Part shown: positions 5,747-9,030 of the stretch, one piece after another
How the letters are laid out: every line of letters begins with the position of its first letter
Numbering within the stretch: the first letter of the stretch is position 1
Assembly: GCA_023390055.1 (NCBI GenBank)
Contig: JAEWDP010000080.1
Location: 1 to 9,030, forward strand
Direction: 5' to 3'
DNA: 9,030 bases
DNA from: Pseudomonadota bacterium
Lineage (GTDB): Bacteria > Pseudomonadota > Alphaproteobacteria > Rhizobiales > Rhizobiaceae
Position numbers and translations under genes: made by a program
The notes under the pieces: generated by a model
Told to the model about the DNA's origin: nothing
What the model saw: the letters and a program-made list of their open reading frames with translations, nothing else
The model's database searches: none

Positions 5747-6868
5747 ATGCTTTACGTCGACATTCCAACACGAACCGAATTCACATCTCTTTCCGGCGCA
5801 CGCTCTGATGCCTGCGTTTCGATCTATCTGAAGACCACGCCTGTTACCCAGGAAGTCGGAACATCCCGGATCGAGTTTGGCAACCTCATACGCGAGGCGC
5901 AGTCACAGCTGCAGGAAGCGAACTTCGACAAGAGGCGACTCGCTGGATTGCTCGACAGCTTGAACGATCTTCTCGACGACGACGAGTTCTGGCGCTTCCA
6001 GGCCAACAGTCTGGCCGTGTTCGCGACTCCGGACACGATCCGCGCATGCCGCCTGGCCAATGATTTGACGTCGACGGTACAGGTTTCCGACCGTTTTCAT
6101 ATGAAGCCGCTCTTGCGCGCAGTGACGTTCCCGCACTCGGCTTTCATTCTCGCTCTTTCGGAGAATGCTGTTCGGCTCGTCGAAATGCATGCCGACCTGT
6201 CACCCGAGGTAGTGAAGGTGCCCGACATGCCCAGGGATGCCGCGTCGTCAGTTGGGAAATCGACCTTGAATGAACGCTCCTTCAGTGGCCGCATCCACGG
6301 TTCGGAGGGACAAAATGTCCGGTTCCAGCAATATATCAGACAGGTCGATGCCGCACTTCGTCAGGTGCTGCCCGGTCGCGAGATCCCGCTGGTATTGGCG
6401 GCCACCGGGAGGCTCGCTTCAATCTTCATGCAGACTTGTTCATATCCTCACTTGTTGAAAGACACGATCGCCGACAGCCCCGACACGTTCACCGAAGCCG
6501 AGCTTGCTAGCAAGGCTCGACCTGTCCTTGACAAGGCCTATGCATCCGAAATTGCGGAAATTCACAGCCTCTTCGACAGGCGGGCGAGTGAGAGGCGCGT
6601 CACTACGGACATAGCCGATGCCGCTCGTGCAGCGACATTCGGTGGCATTCATAAACTGCTGATCGATATAGACTCCACAATTCCGGGGTTCGTCGATGAC
6701 GAGAGCGGTGCCGTCACATTCGTCGAACAGGATGACGCGAAGGCCTATGGCGTTGTCGACGAGATCGCCGCGCGGGCACTTGCAAGCGGCGCGCGCGTGA
6801 TGGGCGTGCGGCGCGAGGAGATTCCAGGCGGGAAGGAACTGGCAGCCATCCTCCGTTATCCGATTTGA
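5747..6868 (+). CDS. baeRF11-like protein (bacterial eRF1-related family)
   Basis: A 373-residue soluble protein that I recognise by overall sequence as a bacterial/archaeo-eukaryotic release-factor-like protein of the baeRF11 type. These are distant relatives of eRF1/Pelota proposed to act at the ribosome in termination, rescue or hibernation; no enzymatic role is proven that I know of. I chose the ATG at 5747 (MLYVDIPTRTEF) because CAGGAGAG lies just before it. An in-frame ATG at 5705 would add 14 residues with no ribosome site. Visible regions are an N-terminal domain (DACVSIYLKTTPVTQ, later LLDDDEFWRFQANSLAVFAT), a middle domain starting near MKPLLRAVTFPHSAFILALS, and a stretch HGSEGQNVRFQQYIRQVDAAL containing Glu-Gly-Gln (187-189). 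The C-terminal domain reads DAARAATFGGIHKLLIDID and ends GGKELAAILRYPI. The usp gene follows after 58 bases. Confidence 0.72.
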   Translation: MLYVDIPTRTEFTSLSGARSDACVSIYLKTTPVTQEVGTSRIEFGNLIREAQSQLQEANFDKRRLAGLLDSLNDLLDDDEFWRFQANSLAVFATPDTIRACRLANDLTSTVQVSDRFHMKPLLRAVTFPHSAFILALSENAVRLVEMHADLSPEVVKVPDMPRDAASSVGKSTLNERSFSGRIHGSEGQNVRFQQYIRQVDAALRQVLPGREIPLVLAATGRLASIFMQTCSYPHLLKDTIADSPDTFTEAELASKARPVLDKAYASEIAEIHSLFDRRASERRVTTDIADAARAATFGGIHKLLIDIDSTIPGFVDDESGAVTFVEQDDAKAYGVVDEIAARALASGARVMGVRREEIPGGKELAAILRYPI

Positions 6869-6926
6869 GGATGAAAGAGGAAAACCACGAACATCAGCTC
6901 CCTTTGAAGTATTTGGAGAGCACAGC

Positions 6927-7802
6927 GTGACGATTAGAATAATAGTCGCGGCAGTCGCGCTCGAGAACGGCGATGAGCCAGTTGTGCATCGCGCGTTCCA
7001 GATTGCTCAGGAGCATGGTGCGCGGCTCGTTCTTGTTCATGTGATTGAAAGCCTGCGGGCGACTGCAGTCCTGCCGTTGCCAGCAGAAGAAGCAGTGTCC
7101 AGAGTGCTCGTAGCCGATGCGACCCAAGCGCTTGAGCGCTTGGTCCCGGCATCAGACGTGCGAGCAGAAATCAAGATTGATTTCGGCAGAGCCGATCAGG
7201 TGATCGAACGCTTTGCGTGTGATCGTGCAGCCGATCTTCTAATTATCGGCCCGGGAAAGCCACAAAATCTGCGTGAAAAACTGTTCGGATCGACGGTGGA
7301 TCGCTTGTTGCGCTCAAGTCCATGTCCGGTGCTAGTCGTAAAGCGAAATGCTGATGGAGACTATCGCCGTGCGATAGCTGCAATCGACTTCTCGCCGATG
7401 TCGTTTACTGCTGCACAGAGTGCGGTGCGAATGGCGCCAAATGCAGCCATGGAGCTCGTTCACGTTCTTGAGATTCCGCTGGCCTTTAAGCAAGCAATGC
7501 TGAAAGCAGGCACTTCACAGGCTGAAATTGATCAATACCGTCGCGCGAAAAGCCAAGCCGCACTCAAGGAGTTGCGTTTAGCGTCAGTCACGCTTTCGAT
7601 ACCGAAAGAAAGTAAAATCCGGGTTGTACCCGGTGATGCCGCAACAACACTGATTAGGTTGGCAAGGGCAGGAAAGACGGATCTCGTGGCGCTGGGTGTC
7701 CAGGGTAGAAACGCCGTCTCCAAGATGGTTCTTGGAAGCGTAGCGCGCAGGGTAGTCTCGTTATCGACTTGCGATATATTGCTGACCCGTGAGCCCCTCT
7801 AA
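6927..7802 (+). CDS. Universal stress protein with two USP domains
   Basis: A 291-residue cytoplasmic protein made of two UspA folds (about 1-142 and 148-291). Such proteins are induced by starvation, hypoxia or other stress, and many bind ATP. The second domain has the complete nucleotide-binding motif G-x2-G-x9-G-S (G257, G260, G270, S271) and ends VVSLSTCDILLTR. In the first domain the motif is altered: GPGK (108-111) has lysine where the second glycine belongs, followed after nine residues by GS, so ATP binding there may be lost. Translation probably starts at GTG 6927, with GGAG nine bases upstream. It follows the baeRF-like gene by 58 bases on the same strand, with no obvious terminator between, so one operon is likely. 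The TA where the IS5 element inserted lies about 70 bases after the stop. Confidence 0.9.
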   Translation: MTIRIIVAAVALENGDEPVVHRAFQIAQEHGARLVLVHVIESLRATAVLPLPAEEAVSRVLVADATQALERLVPASDVRAEIKIDFGRADQVIERFACDRAADLLIIGPGKPQNLREKLFGSTVDRLLRSSPCPVLVVKRNADGDYRRAIAAIDFSPMSFTAAQSAVRMAPNAAMELVHVLEIPLAFKQAMLKAGTSQAEIDQYRRAKSQAALKELRLASVTLSIPKESKIRVVPGDAATTLIRLARAGKTDLVALGVQGRNAVSKMVLGSVARRVVSLSTCDILLTREPL

Positions 7803-7874
7803 CCGAGACCACTGCGATCGAGCAAAATTACCGGTCAGCCGCCCTTTTCAGTATGTCCTTAATGTAGTTTGCTA

Positions 7875-7891
7875 GGGTATGTTGACGTTCA
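7875..7891 (+). repeat. Left terminal inverted repeat of the IS5 element
   Basis: GGGTATGTTGACGTTCA pairs with the reverse complement of 8699-8715 at 15 of 17 positions. It is preceded by TA. Confidence 0.82.
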
Positions 7892-7946
7892 GGGTTCCCA
7901 AATCATCTGAGTTCTGATTCAAGGTTGCGAACAGAGGAGTGCAGCC

Positions 7947-8701
7947 TTGACCCGTCGTGTCCTGACCGATGCCCAATGGGCGATCATCATCGAGCCTTTC
8001 TGCCTTGGCAAGGCCACAGACCCCGGTCAGACCGGGCGCGGCCCGCGGCTGTTCATGGAGGCTGTGCTGTGGATCGTGCGAACCGGCGCACAATGGCGGG
8101 AACTGCCCAGCGAATTTGGGAGGTGGAATTCGGTCTTCAAGCGCTTCCGGCGGTGGGTGAGGACGGACGCTTTCCACAGTATGTTCAGGGCCCTGGCCGC
8201 AGACGCCGACCTCGAATACGCCATGATCGACGGTTCCATCGTCAAGGTCCACCGCTCGGGCCAGGGCGCTAAAGGGGGACTCAAGGCCAGGCCATAGGCC
8301 GCTCGCGCGGCGGCATAACGACCAAGATACTTGCCCTGACCGACGCGCTTGGCAACCTTGTCGATTTCCGCCTGCTGCCGGGGCAAGCACATGACCTGCG
8401 CGGGGTGCCAGAGTTGATCGACGATCTCGTCGCAGATCACCTGCTCGCCGATCGCGCCTTCGATGCCGATTGGCTGCGAACCACGCTGGCCGAACGGAGC
8501 ATTGCCCCGGTCATTCCGCCAAAATCCAACCGACGCTTTCCTGCCGAGTTCGACAAGGACACGTACAAATGGCGGCACCTGATTGAAAACTATTTCGGAA
8601 AGCTCAAGGAAAACAGAGGCATCGCTATGCGCTCGTGCAAAACAGACCAGAGCTTCAAGGCGTTCATCTCGCTGGCGGCCTCAATCATTCAACTCAGATG
8701 A
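7947..8701 (+). CDS. IS5-family (IS427-type) transposase, two frames joined by probable -1 frameshift
   Basis: The first frame starts at TTG 7947 with AGAGGAG upstream and would end at 8297 (116 residues). The second frame carries the rest to 8701. They join at AAAGGGGG (about 8270-8277). Slipping back one base turns AKGG into KGGTQGQAIGRSRGG, the normal family continuation, giving a product of about 251 residues. Catalytic features are MIDGSIVKVHR (first Asp, residue 95), LLADRAFDADWLR (second Asp), and HLIENYFGKLKENRGIAMRS (Glu with the R/E/K signature). The N-terminal region (LTDAQWAIIIEPF, VLWIVRTGAQWRELP, WNSVFKRFRRW) is typical. Such elements commonly use programmed frameshifting to limit transposase, so it is probably active rather than broken. 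The stop codon lies within the right inverted repeat. Confidence 0.87.
8268..8279 (+). promoter_or_regulatory. Probable -1 ribosomal frameshift site in the IS5 transposase
   Basis: The run CTAAAGGGGGAC lies where the coding frame changes. The zero frame reads AAA GGG GGA CTC. Re-reading one base back as GGG ACT CAA continues the transposase. A sequencing or natural indel in the G run would look the same, but this arrangement is typical of two-frame IS427-group elements. Confidence 0.6.
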
Positions 8702-8715
8702 ACGTCAACAGGCCC
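8699..8715 (-). repeat. Right terminal inverted repeat of the IS5 element
   Basis: It reads GGGCCTGTTGACGTTCA on the minus strand, is followed outside by TA, and contains the TGA stop of the transposase. Confidence 0.82.
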
Positions 8716-8717
8716 TA

Positions 8718-8868
8718 ACCTGTTCGATGTCCAATTTGCAGCGGTTACCAGTTTCAGCGGCAGCTTTGGACAATATCCCAATGCTGTTAAGCATCGCGGG
8801 GTTGAAAGCGGCCTCACGGTCTAGATGGTGTAACGGGCTGGTCCCCCACCCAGGTTGCTGGTGTGGTG
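8718..8868 (-). pseudogene. Coding-like remnant of an unrecognised minus-strand gene, cut by the IS5 element
   Basis: On the minus strand a frame is open from about 8868 down to the IS edge. It reads HHLDREAAFNPAMLNSIG and then ILSKAAAETGNRCKLDIEQV. Just beyond the IS, at 7828-7873, another short minus-strand stretch reads LANYIKDILKRAADR and stops. The two look like neighbouring parts of one C-terminus, but rejoining across a single TA leaves them one base out of frame. I recognise no family. The upstream part of this frame (about 8830-8868) may already belong to the next mobile element. It could also be chance. Confidence 0.28.
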
Positions 8869-9030
8869 GTCATCCCTCACAATGATGGTATCGCGGAGTC
8901 AGGGAGCTATGCCGGAATTTGGGTGATGACGGATTGAAGAAGGCGGCGTATCGAGGTGGGTGTTGAAGCCTGCCAGAACCTCCCGAAGGAGCGATACGCC
9001 TATGACAACGAATAGCAGCATTTTATCATT
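8830..9030 (+). mobile_element. Probable 5' end of a further insertion sequence at the right edge
   Basis: The roughly 170 bases before the ATG at 9002 have no coding character. They contain GTGTGGTGGTCATCC and look like the leader of an IS of the IS256/mutator type, which I recall only loosely. The exact left terminus cannot be fixed because the matching right end is outside the window. Confidence 0.25.
9002..9030 (+). CDS. First codons of a gene running off the right edge, possibly a transposase
   Basis: An ATG at 9002 follows GAAGGAG with a 10-base spacer and opens a frame reading MTTNSSILS to the edge. The ribosome site makes it a believable start. Nine residues are too few to assign a family. 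An IS256-type transposase is a guess from the leader sequence and the IS-rich context. Confidence 0.4.

Larger units (their letters stand above)
7875..8715 (+). mobile_element. IS5-family insertion sequence (IS427-like), complete, 841 bp
   Basis: The element is bounded by inverted repeats GGGTATGTTGACGTTCA (left) and GGGCCTGTTGACGTTCA (right, read on the minus strand), which differ at two positions. TA lies directly outside each end (7873-7874 and 8716-8717), consistent with the 2-bp target duplication expected of the IS427 subgroup. Size and a two-frame transposase also fit that subgroup. A further ATCTGAGTT block occurs inside both ends, displaced by about 13 bases on the left. It is inserted roughly 70 bases after the usp stop. 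Confidence 0.87.

Noticed and set aside
2040..8715. Composite transposon formed by the IS66 and IS5 elements around mgtE-baeRF-usp
   Set aside because: The flanking elements are from different families with unrelated ends, so they cannot act together as a classical composite transposon.
1..9030. CRISPR array, tRNA or rRNA
   Set aside because: No regularly spaced direct repeats and no tRNA- or rRNA-like segments were seen on either strand.

Overview
The window looks like a piece of accessory DNA (plasmid or genomic island) from an alphaproteobacterium. A sphingomonad is my best guess, judged from the style of the recombinase, HigBA, IS66, IS5 and baeRF-type proteins. This is recognition by eye; no database was searched. 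Four insertion-sequence segments divide it into short blocks of cargo.

Left block (1-1943), all genes on the minus strand. In transcription order they are an AlpA-type excisionase/regulator, an unknown 85-residue protein that overlaps it, the HigB toxin, the HigA antitoxin and a large serine recombinase. This resembles the core of a small integrative element. The recombinase is broken twice. An out-of-frame internal deletion near 507 removes most of the protein, and the 3' end is replaced at about 125 by the end of an ISL3-like element whose transposase begins at 61 and runs off the left edge.

IS66 block (2040-3834). This is a complete single-ORF IS66-family (ISBst12-type) element with recognisable 23-bp terminal inverted repeats and an intact DDE transposase. 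I see no 8-bp target duplication.

Central block (3835-7874), plus strand. A roughly 400-bp stretch without a gene is followed by an MgtE-type Mg2+ transporter, a protein of the bacterial eRF1-like family (baeRF11 type) and a tandem-domain universal stress protein. The last two are close enough to be one operon. Together they suggest a stress, Mg2+ and translation-related set. This is the most interesting cargo and the best candidate for an under-described functional unit.

Right block (7875-9030). An 841-bp IS5-family (IS427-type) element has its transposase split over two frames, joined by a probable -1 shift at an A3G5 run. It is flanked by TA. Beyond it is a short coding-like remnant of a minus-strand gene, apparently cut by the IS, and then the leader and first codons of what is probably another transposase at the right edge.

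No tRNA, rRNA or CRISPR array was seen.
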